Source: Megaustenia siamemsis
Lineage: Eukaryota; Mollusca; Gastropoda; Stylommatophora; Ariophantidae
Length of the DNA: 64,000 bases
Assembly: GCA_032433765.1 (NCBI GenBank)
Contig: JAVIAB010000051.1
Location: forward strand, 152,073,276 to 152,137,275
Reading direction: 5' to 3'
In this document: positions 1 to 15,200 of the stretch, piece after piece
Layout: each line of letters begins with the position of its first letter
Position numbering within the stretch: the stretch's first letter is position 1
Translations under genes and position numbers: made by a program
Notes under the pieces: generated by a model
The model's input: the letters and a program-made list of their open reading frames with translations, nothing else
The model's database searches: none
What the model was told of the DNA's origin: nothing

Positions 1-183
1 CAAAACAACTATTACCATTAACCCATATCATCAATACCATGCAACATGGAGACACCACAAAGGAAATTGTATGTGCTTTGCTACCTGATACAGGAAATGA
101 GAGAGAAAACCTACATCACGGGGGGTGGGGGGGGGGTGTGTTTGGACAAGTGGGATGTGGAAGAAGACTCAACATATTCTTAC

Positions 184-270
184 CTTAAGTACAGCAAAGT
201 TTGAAGTTCTAGCAACATATTCAGTGAAGTCAGCAATAGCCTTTTCTTTCTGTCTGTGGTTCTCTCTGAT
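184..270 (-). CDS. CFAP69: CFAP69 exon 19 (codons 827-855)
   Basis: Encodes [20 protein letters not shown] then RTSNFAVLK; acceptor TTACAG, donor GTAAGA, phase 0. It matches the family's THKQRELANKSWEDFLARTSN. The remaining C-terminal exon(s) are not in positions 1-183. Confidence 0.92.
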
Positions 271-3200
271 CTGTAACATGATAGTCAGGTAAGGGTTAGT
301 CTTGTACATATAATAATGATAATACAGCAGTTAAGTGAATTGAAGTTACAAACTTATTAAAAAAAACCAAGTCATTGCACAATAATGTACATGCCAGCAG
401 CATCAAAAGTCTATTACTTACATTTTGTTTTGCACTAAATTCTTATTATAGTCCATGACTCTGACACTCAGTTCTTTTATTTTTAACCCTTAATTATGAT
501 ACCTACATGTGGGTGGCGCGCTTTGTTACATTCTGTAGTACAAAGTACTACCACTTAAATGTAATATTAGGAGCACTAAAAACAGTATTTTCTTTAAATT
601 TTTGACACACAAATGTGTGATTATCAATTAGACACACAGGGAACTCGGATTTCCTGTCTCAGGTAGATTTATGACCCAAAATTGACCGCATGGACCAGAC
701 ATGTTATTTGTCTATTAATGTGGTCACCATAAATTAGTCAGTATGTTCGGCTACCCTAGAGCATTATTTGCTGAGTTTCCTGAGTCACACAGTGGTTGAT
801 GTAACTGACGACTGAGAAAATTTCCCTAGTCAAGGGGAAAAAAGGAAAGAAAAATGACCGATTTGTTGAAATTTGGGGAATTTTTTTTGTATCATAGGAT
901 CATATCTCACAAAAAGGAAAAAAAAATCCTACATGAATAAAAACAAATTAAACACTCAGGGGTCACTGGAAGTAGTAGTTAGAAAGGTACATGGAGGGGG
1001 GTAATGTTTTAACACTGCAAACTATCAAATTTGGAAGAATATGTGTTTTGATGGTGTAATTTTTATTTTGATATCGTAATCTAGGATTAACAACTGTTGT
1101 CTGGGTAGTGGCCAATCTTTGGCCTACTCTTTTATACTTTTAACTGCCAAGAATTAAAAAAGAAAAACACTCAGAGTGCACACGGAACCTCCTGTTTTTC
1201 ACCATTATCTGAAATGGCTAGACATTAGATCTTACCACCAAAAGACCAGAGGAGTATAAAGCCACAAAGAAACCATGGATTTGAAGAGAAAAATTCAGAA
1301 TAAATAAACTGATCTATTTGCAACAAAATTCTGTAATAGTTATTATATATAATATTACTGTATGACCTTTAGCAATGTTGTGCACATAAAATATCTATAT
1401 TGATCCCAAGGACAAACTGATTCAAACTGACCTCTGAATAGAACTCCTGCTCATCAAGTAAGTCCTGATTTTCTTGGTATTCTAGAAGCTCCTGCTGAGA
1501 TGTTATTACAATCTGAGCTCTCTCAACACTGGCTCTTGAAATGGCTTCAATTGCTTCCTGGTCAGGAGTGACTGGTCGAACATTCTCCTTGTTCAGTTCT
1601 TCGATAGTCTCCTGCCACACTTCTCCCATTTTGAAGTCAAGATATTTTTCTGCTCAAAGAGAGATATCGATTACTAACTAGAACCTGGATCATATCATGA
1701 ATATTAATCATATAAAGTCAGAACAAACTTTGAATAAAAATTCATCTTCTTCTATTCTTCTTCCTCTATGTTCACCTCATGACTATTCCTATTCATCGCT
1801 TGTCCTTAAAAAAGCGTTAAATTGTCATAGATGCATTGTGTTCTCATTTACAGCAAGCTGCAATATTTTAAATTATTTAGCTCATGATAATTGACCTCAG
1901 CCTGGCATTTGTTGCTACTAGGTTGTATACCCACAGTGAATCCTACTTGTGTGGCCTGGCTTGTTAGTTAATTTCCAGACCCATCATGAGGAAGTATAGT
2001 AGGGTGTTGGTCAGTTCTGGTTCACTGATCCTGATAAATGCAGTCAGATATTTGTATTGCTGACTGCTTTTCAGTCAAAATGTTGTTTAGCATGTTGAAC
2101 CCTTTGAAAATTAAGATATGCTTTTACTCACAATAAATTCATGTCAGAAATGTGAGAACTAAGATCGTGGAGATTATAACTTTGAAAGCAGTAGAAAACA
2201 TAAATCTGAAAACATTTAAAATAGAATATCAATGTTTCTCAGAAAAAAAAATAGAATTTACTTCTCAGAACACACTCTGGGGGTAGTGTTGGTACATTTT
2301 GCCATTTTCTATCTTGTGATTTAATGAACAGTTTTGATGCCATCATCTGGCACAACTATTCACCTTTTAAAATATGATGCAGTTTTCTGTTTCACATTTA
2401 TGAAACACATTTATTATTTTCACAGTAATCATGGGAAAGTTCTGAGATAAAACAAATGTAAGATAAAGGACACATTAACAAGTAACAAATTAATTGGCAT
2501 ATGATATTACCTATAATGGCAATAGTCATGTGGTCTGACACAGACATGCCAGAGAGGTCAATGAAACCCATTTTACAAAAAAGTGAATAAATTTTGGCCC
2601 TTATGTTCTCCTCAACATCGGCAATAGCTTGACTGATACAGGAAGCTGGAAGGGGAACAACACCCAAATCAGATTGATAACTTCCCATCAGGGGCTGGCT
2701 GAAATCTGCAAAATATGGTTAGAATAATAATAAAAGATAATCTACTTTATTCAGCATAAAGTAGATAATATGGCTATTGTAGGTTCAACAAAGTAGATAA
2801 TCTTTCTATCTTGAAACATTAATCTTCTATTCTGCAGAAAAGTATATTAAATATTTATTAGTAAAATACAAAGCCTAAATTAAAATGTTCTCAAGAAGAA
2901 TTACATGTAATCATCTTAATTTCTTCAGTTCATCATTACTGAATAATTCACAGGAATTACCAATAATTGCTCCATGATTGTCTCTTTTCACGCCAATCTC
3001 TGTCTCCTCCTTACGCCAAATCTGACATAAGAGGTGGGATGCTGTACATCCATTTTTGCCTCGCCAAGTCAGAACATGATTCACAGTTTTAGGATTTTCA
3101 CACAAATCAAGCAAACAACCCAGAATTATATTATACATTCTCTTGGAACAGACCTGTTGGTTAAGAAAAATACAATTAATCTCCTCTGAATGCAAAAATT

Positions 3201-6200
3201 AAAGAAACAAATAAATAGCTTCTAATGTTTGATTAAATTAGAGAAATCGGCAATCAACCACTAATATCTTCAGTAATAAAGAAAAGACGATGGTCATATA
3301 TGTTGGACATGTGATGAGAAGAGATAATAACCGAATAGCAAAGCAAGCACTCATGTGGGAAACAACAGGTAAGAGGAAAAGAGGCAGACCCAGAGAGACA
3401 CTGAGAAGAACATTGATGAGAGAGGCAAGAGCAGCAGGAATTGGCTCCCTCAATGAGATAGAGCTGCTTGCACAGAACAGAGACAAATGGTGAAATTTGT
3501 TAAAAGATCTTTACAAGGATTGAAAACTGCTAGAATAAAAATTTAGATAAGAGAAGGAGTATCTTGGTCTACGCGCTATGGGCTGGCTACGGCTCGAAAG
3601 GTCAATAGATAGATAGAATGTTTGATTGAGACAAATCAAATTGGTTCTAATTTGTTGATCAGAGATAAATAAATTGGTTCCAATAGCAGATTATCATCAG
3701 GTCACATGTCCTTTGCAGAACGTAGTATTCACCACAGCCGATTGGGAAGATACATGCCCATGGTAATTTTAATTTGACTGCCGTGCTGGTATTGTGCCAT
3801 ATGTTCTTCATGGCATTTAATTTTTGTGTTGTTATTGCTAAACTTCTAAATAAGAGGAAAAAAGTGAATTGCTTCTAACAATAAACCAATAACAATGGTT
3901 CTTATATGCTGAATAAGAGAGTAAAATAAACTGGTTCTATTGGCTGAGAGAAATAAGCAAACTACTTATAGTAGATGAAGAAGACAATTCAGGTAAATTA
4001 ATTCTAATGGTTGAATTAGAATTGCAAATAAACTGATTCTTAGGGCTGAGTGACAGAAACAAGTTAACTGGTTCTAATGAAAGAATGAAACACACACACA
4101 CACACACATATACAATAATCCACAACTGCTGTGTCACAATACAGCTTTGATTAATTAAATGAACAAGCCCACATGTTCTTATATACACACACATCCATAT
4201 CAATGATTAAATAAGAAATGCAAACTAACAGACATGGAAAACCATTACATAAATACCCTAGCGGCTACTGAAGGCAGTGACTTTAAATTATCATTTTAGG
4301 GATGACTGGAACTAATCCTCATGTGCGTACTAGTTTGTGTAGATAATCATGGATTTGTATAACTTCTTGCCTCCACGGCATGCTATCTGCTCATTTAGCT
4401 CCAAATTTCAAAATAATCTGGTCAATATCTTTCTTTTAAGTCAGTACTATGATGTTTCTTTTACCAGTCATTTGTTTTCCTAAAGTTGCCAAAAACTTTA
4501 TTTCTTTTAAGAACATGATAACCACAATTAATTTTTGTTCCCTATATGATTCAATAAATATAATTTATGCTTTGGCTATACTCACCTCATGCTCATCTTA
4601 TCTCTTTATAGTATTTAACAAAAATAGAGTGTTGCGAGATTCTATACCATACAAAACATGTATAAGAAGAAAACAAATGAGAGCCTGAGGCATACACAAA
4701 ATAAAATAAGATGGCAACATCAAGGGAGCTTTATAACTGCACCAAATAACCAAATTTGAGACTGCCATAAGAAAGAGAGATATTAATCTACATCTTCATC
4801 AACTCCAAACAAAGAATAAAAGGTAGTGAATAGAAGAGGATGTTTTATAATATTTCTCTATAAAACCACAATTTAGATATCATTTAGACCCCCAAAAAAT
4901 GTATTTTGAACTCAAATTGATATCCCTGGCAGACTTTAACAAAAACAGTTACACTGAACTTACGTTGCATCTTATAAACTGACTTCAGATACGAATATCA
5001 AAGGGCACTGAATATTTCACGATCATTTTAGAGGTAGAATAAAGGGTTACCTCCAACAGGTCAAAAAGCAAAAACACTCCTTCCTTCTCTAAGAAGTAAT
5101 CTTCAGTAATGAAACAACCAACAACACAGCACCTGAAATTGAAATAGTAATTTTTAGTTAACAAAGTTTTAGAAAGCTATAATTAGGGTGTATCAAAAGT
5201 CTGGCTTGAGGAAAGAATAATGCCATGCACAACAAAAAGCACATAATTGTTGGGGTTATTATGTTCAAGCAAAAATAGACAAAAATGATGATGAAGTGTT
5301 GCCACATTGTCAATACATAGAAATTAAGACATAACTGCTTTCAATATTAACACATCCATGATGTTTAATACACAGTGGCACAGCTGTTTTTCACAAAATA
5401 TATTTAAATTTAAAATAACACGAGAAAATAAATTAAAATTGATCTAAATATGCAGTTTGTTCAAACAGTCCTGTTAGGAAGTTGGAAAAGTGGTTAACCC
5501 TAGATTAAGATACATACCTGTTGGTCATGTTTTCATGATACTGTCGTAAAAATTACTACCACTTAATTGTTACATTTGGATTTAAGAAAAAAAAGATTTT
5601 CTTGGAACTTTTGCTAAAACTGTGTGTTTACCCTAGCAGACATACAGGAATTGGATTTCTATAATCATTTCCTGGGTTACATTAGATTTAAGGCCTGAAA
5701 CAATTTAAGGCCAGCAAACTGTCAAATTTCAAGAATTTGTATTTTATGGTGGTAATTTTTATGATGGTATCATAATGTTGGGTTAAATAAGAAAATTACA
5801 AGATTTTAATGAAAACATTGTGAAAATGACTAGAAATTAAAAGCTGCAAAAATTGGCACCACCATTTCTCATGTCAGTAACAGGCAGCAAAATGTAATTC
5901 CTGGTATGGAACGTGTTAGACAAACATCTCAGGTTTCATGCTGACTACTTTGACAGGTTAACTCTAGATTATGATACCGTAGTAAAAATTACAACATCAA
6001 AACATAAATTCTTTCAAATTTGATAGTTTGTGGTGGTTTTATTTTTATCTTAACTCATAACTGAGCAAAAACAAAATTTATGGTTTGTCAATGTATGAGC
6101 AATAATGAGTTATGGCCTACAAATATTTATTTTCAAAATATTCATTTAGGTCTTCACAAAAAAAGAGATATAACTCTCACAAAAAAAAGAGATATAACTC

Positions 6201-9200
6201 ACCAGGAGCAGTCAACAGATGCCAACAGCAGCCTGTGGTGACCAAGACCACTGTTCAACAATCTAGTGTCTGTGTGGAGGTAACGAATTACCATATCTAC
6301 ACCTTGGATACCAAAGAGTTCCTGAAACAATTTATAAACAGCTCAATAAACAAATACAATTATCTAATTCTTTGTATATAATAGATTACTTCACCCCACT
6401 GTCAATATCTCTTTCTGGTGTTCATCCAATGTCTACTAAAGGAATAAATAGTCCCCTTCACCATCCACCCTGAAAAGGACATCAAGTGGGCATAAATGTG
6501 TTGTGTTGTGATATGTGCTTTTCGGCCCAACACATCCAACTTTACACACAGCATTTTTCAGTGCCAGGTTGCATTTCCTTTTCAATCCCTACTCACTTGA
6601 CCAGACTGAATCTCCAGGAGCACCGTTGGGAGGTGGAGCAGGGTCTTGAATAGCTCTTGTTAAGTGATCCTGATGCATAGAGTCAACTGCACTCACCTCA
6701 GTTGCTGGTTTTGGCCCTTACTGTCATTATAAGTGGCGCTGTTTGTTTATGTATGCTAACTTTATATCTCTAGCAAAGTCACGAGGGAGTGAATTTTGCA
6801 TGAAAATAACTCTTTCAGGTGTCCCATACAGACAGATATTCTTTGACTTCAGATGTACTCTCATTTTTTTTATTGTTGAGAGTCTCAACCTTTTTTGAGT
6901 AGATTTTTCCTACAAATTTTTGCTAATTTTGCCAGGAATGCAGTCATTTTTAATTAACTCTTTTTTATCTCCAACTGCCAAGGGTTTTTTAAAATGTGCA
7001 GAATGCACACATGACATCCTGTTTACTGCTGCTATCAAAGAGGGCTAGGCATCGGATCTCAATATCCAGAGATCAAGATAGGGTAAAGCAATGATAAAAC
7101 CATAGATTCAAAGTGCAACAAATTTCCACTGCCTTTGTTGAGATTTAATCCAGGGACCCTCCAGTGCTGAGGCCAATGTCTTAGCTCTAGACCACCTGGC
7201 TCCCTATAGTCACACTAACAGTGAAAATGGCCATGATAAACTCAATGAGTAAGAGGACTATTCCTTGGAACAAAAGCACCAGCAAATGTTGTTCAATGCC
7301 AGCAGCTGCCATGACTCTCACTGCCTTTAATCTCCTGTAAGCTTTTGCTATTACATGGTTAATATGTCCAGTTTGAAACACAAGCTGCAATCAAATTTCA
7401 TTCCCAAATATGTCATCATATTGGTTTTAATCGTTCAATGGGAGGGATTTTTCTGATGATCAGATTGCCTCCTGCTGTGAGGCTCTGTATAAAAAGTTTC
7501 CTATTACTTAGCGAGGTGTGTTCACTACAGGACATTGCACCTGGGAAAGAATGGATCTGAGTGCTGCTAGGGTGCTCTATATCCTTCTCTTTTGGCATTA
7601 CAATGGACAGGCGATACTGGCAGCAAAGTATTTGTAGGTGATGGAGTCCAAAGTTCAGGGAATGATCCATGAAAGAGGTTCACAAGGAGATGCTGTTGTC
7701 TGTCATCAGATGGATCAGTGGTATAACATATGCAAAGGTCATGGGCTTTTACAACCCTGGTTGGAGGGAGAACATTTAAGGATTGAACAGTGAAAGAACA
7801 GTAAAGGAATGGTGCATTTGTTGAGAACACAAGCAGCATGACTTGCTAGTCTGTTGTGGCACAGACTATTTCTAGGATGCATCATTGTGGTGACTACAGT
7901 AATCAACATTTTCTTAGCCAGTCCATTATTTATAATATATATACTATAATTTAACGCTAATCAGTTAAATGTAATAATGATGACTTTGTCCATTTGATCT
8001 TTTGAAGAAAAAAAATAAATAAAAATGCAATTATTAAAATGATACTTGATCAGAAAATATTGTAGTAGTTGAACTTGATAACCAACATACATTAAAAATA
8101 CAATGAGAATAAATTCTGCAATTGATAACATGGCTTACCCTTTTTGGAAATAAAACTACATAAACTATAGCAACAGCAAAAACTATTTGGGAGAAATAGC
8201 ATTACAGGATGTGAACTTACACATCTAGATTTTTGCAGCAGGAAGGAACTATAGGAATACAAAAATGTGGTCATGGAAGGTGGATGCCTGATAGGTCTTT
8301 ACATCAATGGAAAAGTGAAAGTCAAAGAAGGGATAAAATAAAAAAAAAATGGTTTGTGTATTTATCTTTTGACTTGTACCCCTTCCAGTTGAGGCAAGTT
8401 GTTGCTTCAGTTTGACATGTTTCAGGGATTTAACAATCTCTGAAAATGAGGATCTACGATTTTCTCTGAGAAAGTAGGTTGAGGGGAGGGAGGAGGGTCT
8501 TAGTAAGGTGCTGACCACTTTGGGCATAGGTCACCAACACCAAAATCCACATATGTTTGTTGTGTTATGGGTTTACTTTTGCACAAAAGAGATTTACTTT
8601 TGTACAAAAAGTCAATGACTGACACTATGACTGCTTTATTTTAAACATATCTACAAGCATCTGCATTCAGTAGAGAGTTAGTCGCTTCTGAATAGAATCA
8701 GTAAAAAGGTTATAAGGAGAGGTGTCCATATTGACTAAAAGGAAAAAATAACATTGATGTAAGAATTTAGATATAGTTTCTCTGTGCAACTTTTGGAGAT
8801 GTGTTTGTACTTTAAAAACTGACCTGCATAGTCAAATGAAGTCATCATCATCATCAAGTACTGTGCCTCTGGCGTAGGTGATCATGTCTCTCCACAATTT
8901 TCGATCTCGGCAGCTATTTATTATTTCTGTTGTTGACCTTCTGCCAAGCCATTCTCTTAAGCTGTCTGTTATTTTTCCTCTTTGCTTCCCTCTATCTCTT
9001 CGTCCCTCAATTTTTTCAGTTGTTACAATATATTCCAGTTGTTCTCTTCTCATTACATGGCCAAAAAATGATGATTATCTCTTCCTAATATTGGAAATTA
9101 GTTTTCTTTTTGCTTTGACCTCTTTCAGAACGTTTTCATTACTCTTCTTAGCTGTCCATGGTACTCTCAACATTCTTCTGTAAAACCACATCTCTACAGA

Positions 9201-12200
9201 CTCCAGTGATTTTCTTGTCTGTTGTCCTATTGTCCATGATTCGCATCCATATGTTAAGACTGGCTCTACATAACATTTAAGAACTCTTTTTCTAGTTTCT
9301 ATTGTCAAAAATGGATTGCATAGTATCTTCCTCATTTTTTGGAAAGCTGCTTTTGCCTGAGCCATTCTGCATCTCACCTCTTTTGTACATCTTCCGTCTG
9401 AGGTTAACAAAATTCCCAAATATTTAAATTCATTTACCTGTTTTAATATTGTTCCACTTGTCTTTATTTTGCACTGAGGTGATGTCTTTTTCTTTGTTGT
9501 TACCATTACCTCTGTCTTTTTGCTATTAAGGCTGAGTCCTTTATTTTTGCTTTCCTTCACTATAATGTCCAACATTTCTTGTAACTCATTTTCACTCTTA
9601 GCGATTAAGACCTTCATATCATCAGCATACCTTAGATTATTTATATTATGACCTCCAATTGTTATTCCAGGCATGTCCCTTATGGATCTTAAAATAATCT
9701 CACTATAAATATTAAACAAATCTGGTGACAGCACACAACCCTGTCTAACACACTGTTTTATTTGTTGAAACATTCCCAATTGGTTTCCAGTTCTAATGGC
9801 CACTGATTGTTGCCAGTACATGTTCTTTATTATTCTTAGATCTTTGCTGTCTACGTTTATGCTTTCTAAAATTTTGATTATTTCTTGGTGCTTTACTTTA
9901 ACAAATGCCTTGGTGTAATATATGAAACATAGGTATAGATCCGTTTTCACCTCTATGGCTCTTTCTACTAAAGATCTTATGATATAAATGGCATTGCTTG
10001 TTCCTTTATCTCTAACAAAACCACACTGTTCATCGCTAATTTCAAATGAAGTGCAGCTCTGTAAAAGGACAATCTAAAGTGCTGCTGTAGTCCAATGTTT
10101 CACAAGCAATCAGACATATGAATTATTATTTATTATTTTTATTTATAATTGTTATTATTTATTAATATTATAAACAACTGTCTGGTGGTGTGAGAAAACT
10201 GAAAAAAATTAATTTATGAAAAAAAATGACATGGTTAAATAAGAGCAAAGAAAAGAAGGAAACTAAAACATGAGATTAAACAGAAATCAAAAGATTGAAT
10301 GATATTGTTTACTTTTCGATGATTGTCTCCATCACACAAGCAGGCCAGGATGAATAGAATGTCAGTCTGCATCTCAATCTCCACTTCATCATTTTCATAA
10401 GTTTTTTGAGAGAAGGATGTGTTCAGGATCCCTAAAAATACACACAGGATTTTTTATGCAACAATTTTTGTGAAAAGCCAAGTCTACATTAGCAAAATTG
10501 CATCATATGCATGGGGGCAAAGGTGCATGTCTGCATAAGAGTTGAAAACAGTCATCATCTCATAACTGACTGCTTGCATCAGGATCAGTAAACCAGAACT
10601 ATTCAGATCATACTCCACCTCTTCGTGGTGCCCACAGAAACAGATTAATCTGGCCAAGTGAGTAGGGATTGAGAGGGAAGGCAAACTGGTACTCAAAAAT
10701 GTAAAGCTGAACTTGGATGTGTTGGGTCGAAAGGCAAAAATATGTCATTTCTACTGCAAACCACAACACAACACATCTAAGCCTACTTAATATCCTTTTA
10801 ACTCTAGATTACAGGACCACTGTAAAAATTACAACCTCAAAATACAAATATTCTTGAAATTTTGACAGTTTTCCACAGGCAAGCATTCCTCCCCTCCCTA
10901 TACTTTCCTAATTACTACTTCTGGTGACCCCCAGAGTGTTGGATTTGTTTCATTTGATGTTGGATCAGACACAAACAATGAGCATCCAAAAAGGTTCTAC
11001 AGTCTCATAAAAAGGGGCTGTTTTTTTAAATTTAGCAGATTTTCAAGAAATTTGTTTTATTTTTATTTTTTCTTATGATGGGGGAAATCTCCACGGCTGT
11101 CTGTGAGATATCAAACAAACCTTTGTAATATGGGATAACCTGCAAACTATGATGGAGCCTAACATATGGCTGGAATGATGGACTGATGGCCACTGTGTCA
11201 ATAGACAACTAACACCTCCTGTAGCCATGATGTGACAGGGTCAAATTTCAAGGCCATAAATCTAACTTAAGTCCGGAAATCATTACAGCATCCGATTCTC
11301 GTGCCATGATTACAGCATCTGATTCCCAGGTCATGATTACAGCATATGACTCCCATGTCATGATTACAGCATCTGATTCCCATGTCATGATTACAGCATC
11401 TGATTCCCATGTCATGATTACAGCATCTGATTCCCAAGTCATGATTACAGCATCTGATTGATTTTCATGTCATGATTACAGCATCTGATTGATTTTCATG
11501 TCATGATTTCAGTATCTGATTGATTCCCATGTCATGATTACAGCATCTGATTGATTTCCATGTCATGATTACAGCATCTGATTCCCATGCCATGATTACA
11601 GCATCTGATTGATTCCCATGTCATGATTACAGCATCTGATTCCCATGTCATGATTACAGCATCTGATTCCCATGTCATGATTACATTCATCTGATTCCCA
11701 TGTCATGATTACAGCATCTGATGTCCATGTCATGATTACAGCATCTGATTCCCATGTCTCTGCTAGGGTAAACACGCAGCCGTGCAGCAAAAGTTCAAAC
11801 AAAATCTTATTTTCCTAACTCAAGTTCAAAGAAAATCTTATTTTCCTAACTCAAGTTCAAACAAAATCTTATTTTCCTAACTACAAATGTAAAAATTAAG
11901 TTGTAATAATTTTTACTACGGCATCATAAAAACGTGACTTACAGATAGTTTCATAATCTAGAGTTACGGGCGATGACAAAGAGAGCTATTCATTTCTTAA
12001 TTGGTCATTGAGTGAATGGTTCAAAGAAAAAAAAATATCATATACATTTTATTTTCAGTTTGAATTAAATAAAAAGATGTGTGAAAAAAAAAAGTATTCA
12101 ATTGCTTACTGCATAAATGTTTGATCATGGGCCTAAAAATTGGTCCACAATTAAATAAATTGAATAAAAAATGACTTGCTTGCGTTCGCCCGATGACTAA

Positions 12201-15200
12201 AGGAGTACACCTATTTGTCATCCTCCCTTAAAAGGACGTTGAGTGGGCATGTCTGCGTTGTGTTGTGGTTTGCAGTATAACTGTGATATTTGCGTCTTTT
12301 GTACCAACGCATCCGACTTTGGCACAACATTTTTGAGTACCGGGTTGTCTTGCCTCTTCGATGTGTACTCACTTGGCCAGACTAGACAGGTTAGTCTGTT
12401 ACTAGACGCATCACGGAGAGGTGGAGCAGGGTCTGGATGGTTCTGATTCATCGATCCTGACACAAGGCATCAGCTGTAGGTTGCTGACAACTTCCAGCCC
12501 TGCTGCTGTGAGGAGTGCCTTCGTCTCCAATAAAATGACTTATTATAATCAAGTTAAAGACAAACAAGTTTATAATTATGTTGCCTGCATTCACAAAATT
12601 TGTGTAGGTGATCAGAAGACAATGACAATAGTATAACTTGATGATGATGATGATGTTAAATTAGGCAAATATAAAATAAAAACTGCAATATGAACCTTTT
12701 TTTGTGCCCCAAATATCTTCAACAGAAAGAGTTGATACAAGTACAGTCCAATACTTTTATTCAGATTATTAATTATTATTAAATAAAAGTTACACAATCA
12801 AAACTTATACATAGCCTTCATTGACCAGGAAAAAGCATTCGACAGAGTAAACAGAGAACAACTGTGGGAGATACTAACAACATACGGAGTAAGCCAACAT
12901 CTAACCAACCTTATTAAAAGCCTCTACGTCAACAGCAGCTGCAGGGTCAGAACAGCAGCAGACTACACAGACCACTTCGAAGTTAGATCAGGCGTAAGGC
13001 AGGGGTATGTACTATCCCCCCTACTGTTTATTGCATACATGGACCATATATGCAAGCTAGCCAACCCATAAGAGACAGAGGAGATCAACGAGCTTCTATT
13101 TGCAGACGATCAGGCACTAGTACATGAAACAATAGAAGACCTATAAGAACACTTAAACAAACTCAACATCTCATGCACAAAATACAACATGAACATCAAC
13201 AAAACAGAAGTCATGAATGTCGCCAAAAATAAACAGGACATCAACATAACTATAGAAGGCATAACTATAGAACTAAAACAAGTAGAGGAATTCAAATACC
13301 TAGGAAGTCTAATGACGAACGATAATTCTCAAACAGCAGAGACAGAATCAAAATGCAACAAAGCTTCTCAAATCATCGGACAGTTATTACCACTATTGTC
13401 CAACAAGGAAAAAACTCTGGAGGCAAAACGAGCACTATACAATACAATCTTCATCCCAACATTGTGCTACCAATGCCAGACCTGGACCCTAGATGCAAGA
13501 ACAATAAGAAAAATAACCTCTACAGAGATGAAATGTGTTAGACGAATGACAGGAAACAGTCTGAGAGATAAGATCAGAAATGAAGAACTGAGAAAAAAGC
13601 TAGGAATATATAAGGAAACAACAGATAAAATGGTTTGGCCACGTGACAAGGCAGAAAAAACAAAACACAACACAACGAGCCTTCAACAAACGTTGTGAGA
13701 ACACCAGACCCAAGGGTCGACCACGAAAAAGATGGATCGATGGAATATTAGAAGCACTAGGAAACATAACAGCAGCAGAGGCGAACAGAAGAGTAAAAGA
13801 CCGCAAATTATATCTCCCCTCGACGATGAAAGGCAGATGAGGAAGGAAAGAAGAAGAAGAAGAATATTAAATAAAAATTAAAGAACATTATTACTAAAAT
13901 GGCATAAGAACTGAGATTTTGCATAAAAGATTTTGTATAAATTTATCAAACTGTGTTTGAATTGGTAAAATCCATAGAAAAGTGGTCACACAGAATCAGA
14001 AGTAGTCTCCTGCTAATGCAAATGACAAAAATACCTGAAGAAAATTAAAAAGTTATGACTAAATCTTTGACTTGTCACATCTTTTAAAAAACACTCTTAT
14101 CAGGAAATCCATTAATATATGGAATTTTACCTTTTTATTATATTCTTTTCCAAACTGATAAAAACATAATAGTGAAAGAAGAGAAAAAAAACATTTGTGA
14201 TATTCTAACTCTCGGTAATTCATTGTTTATTTCATCCTTTCTGTATTCCATCATTGCAAAAACAAAAACAACATGGGTAAACTCAATAGTACTCCCAGCC
14301 TCAATGACCTTCACCTGTGTTTTTTTTAAAATACAAGCTTTCAGTTTTTAGAATCTGTTTATTTTTCTTTATTTTGGTTTCTCTAATAATAGACTATCGA
14401 TAAAGTTTGAAATGATTTAAGGTCACTAGAAACATGTTGAGCTTTATAACAGTTTCTTTTTTCAACATTTAGGTTTCATTTCAAAAGAATGACAGCAAGT
14501 GGTTTGAATCTGTTAAAAAATACTAGTCTAAGATAATATTAATTTGGAAATGTTCTGGAATAGATATTTTAATACATAAATACTCTATTTGAAACGTTCA
14601 AACAATTGAAATGACAAATTTTAAAATGTAAATAATGTAATTAATAACATAATATCAGTGGCTGAAAATTTGCCACCTAAGATCCTGCAACAGCAGAATT
14701 ACTCAAACAGGAAACATATTGCAATAATGTATACTTACATTTGGTGCAAAACACTGAGAACAATTATTATATATAAATTATTATATAGGCCTATATAAAA
14801 GTACAAAATGAGGTTATAAATAAACGACATAAAATAATGTTCGCGTGAGATAGAAAAATGAAAAATTTTAAAATATAAGAATAAATTATTATTAAAATGT
14901 TATAGAAATTGGGGAAAAAAGAGTATTTAGATGCTTTGAAAAATGAACATTTAAATGCAAGAATGAATATGTATAAATATATTAGAATTCATTAAAATGA
15001 TCAAGAGGTATTGAATCTCCATGGTTTGTCTGCATTTATAATTTTTTAACAACTTGGTTGTATGGACTAATTTCCAATATCTTAAGGAAACAATCACCAT
15101 TTTCTTTTGGTCATGTTATGAGAAAGGAACAATTAGAATATATTGTGACAATAGGAAAACTTGAAGGATGAAGATATAGGCCTAGAGCAAAACAGAGAGA

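Larger units (their letters stand above)
10798..11966. mobile_element. piggyBac-type MITE, copy 4, swollen by minisatellites
   Basis: Left end TTAACTCTAGATTACAGGAC, right end TTCATAATCTAGAGTTA (last base of TTAA mutated). The interior shares TTCCTAATTACTACTTCTGG, GGTGACCCCCAGAGTGTTGG and AACACGCAGCCGTGCAGCAA with the copies at 35095 and 55012. Two tandem arrays inside make it longer than its siblings. Confidence 0.72.

Noticed and set aside
1..183. Last exon of CFAP69
   Set aside because: No acceptor followed by the expected basic tail was found; G-rich and AT-rich intron only.
8878..9183. 101-codon plus-strand frame
   Set aside because: Antisense shadow of the LINE B RT C-terminus.
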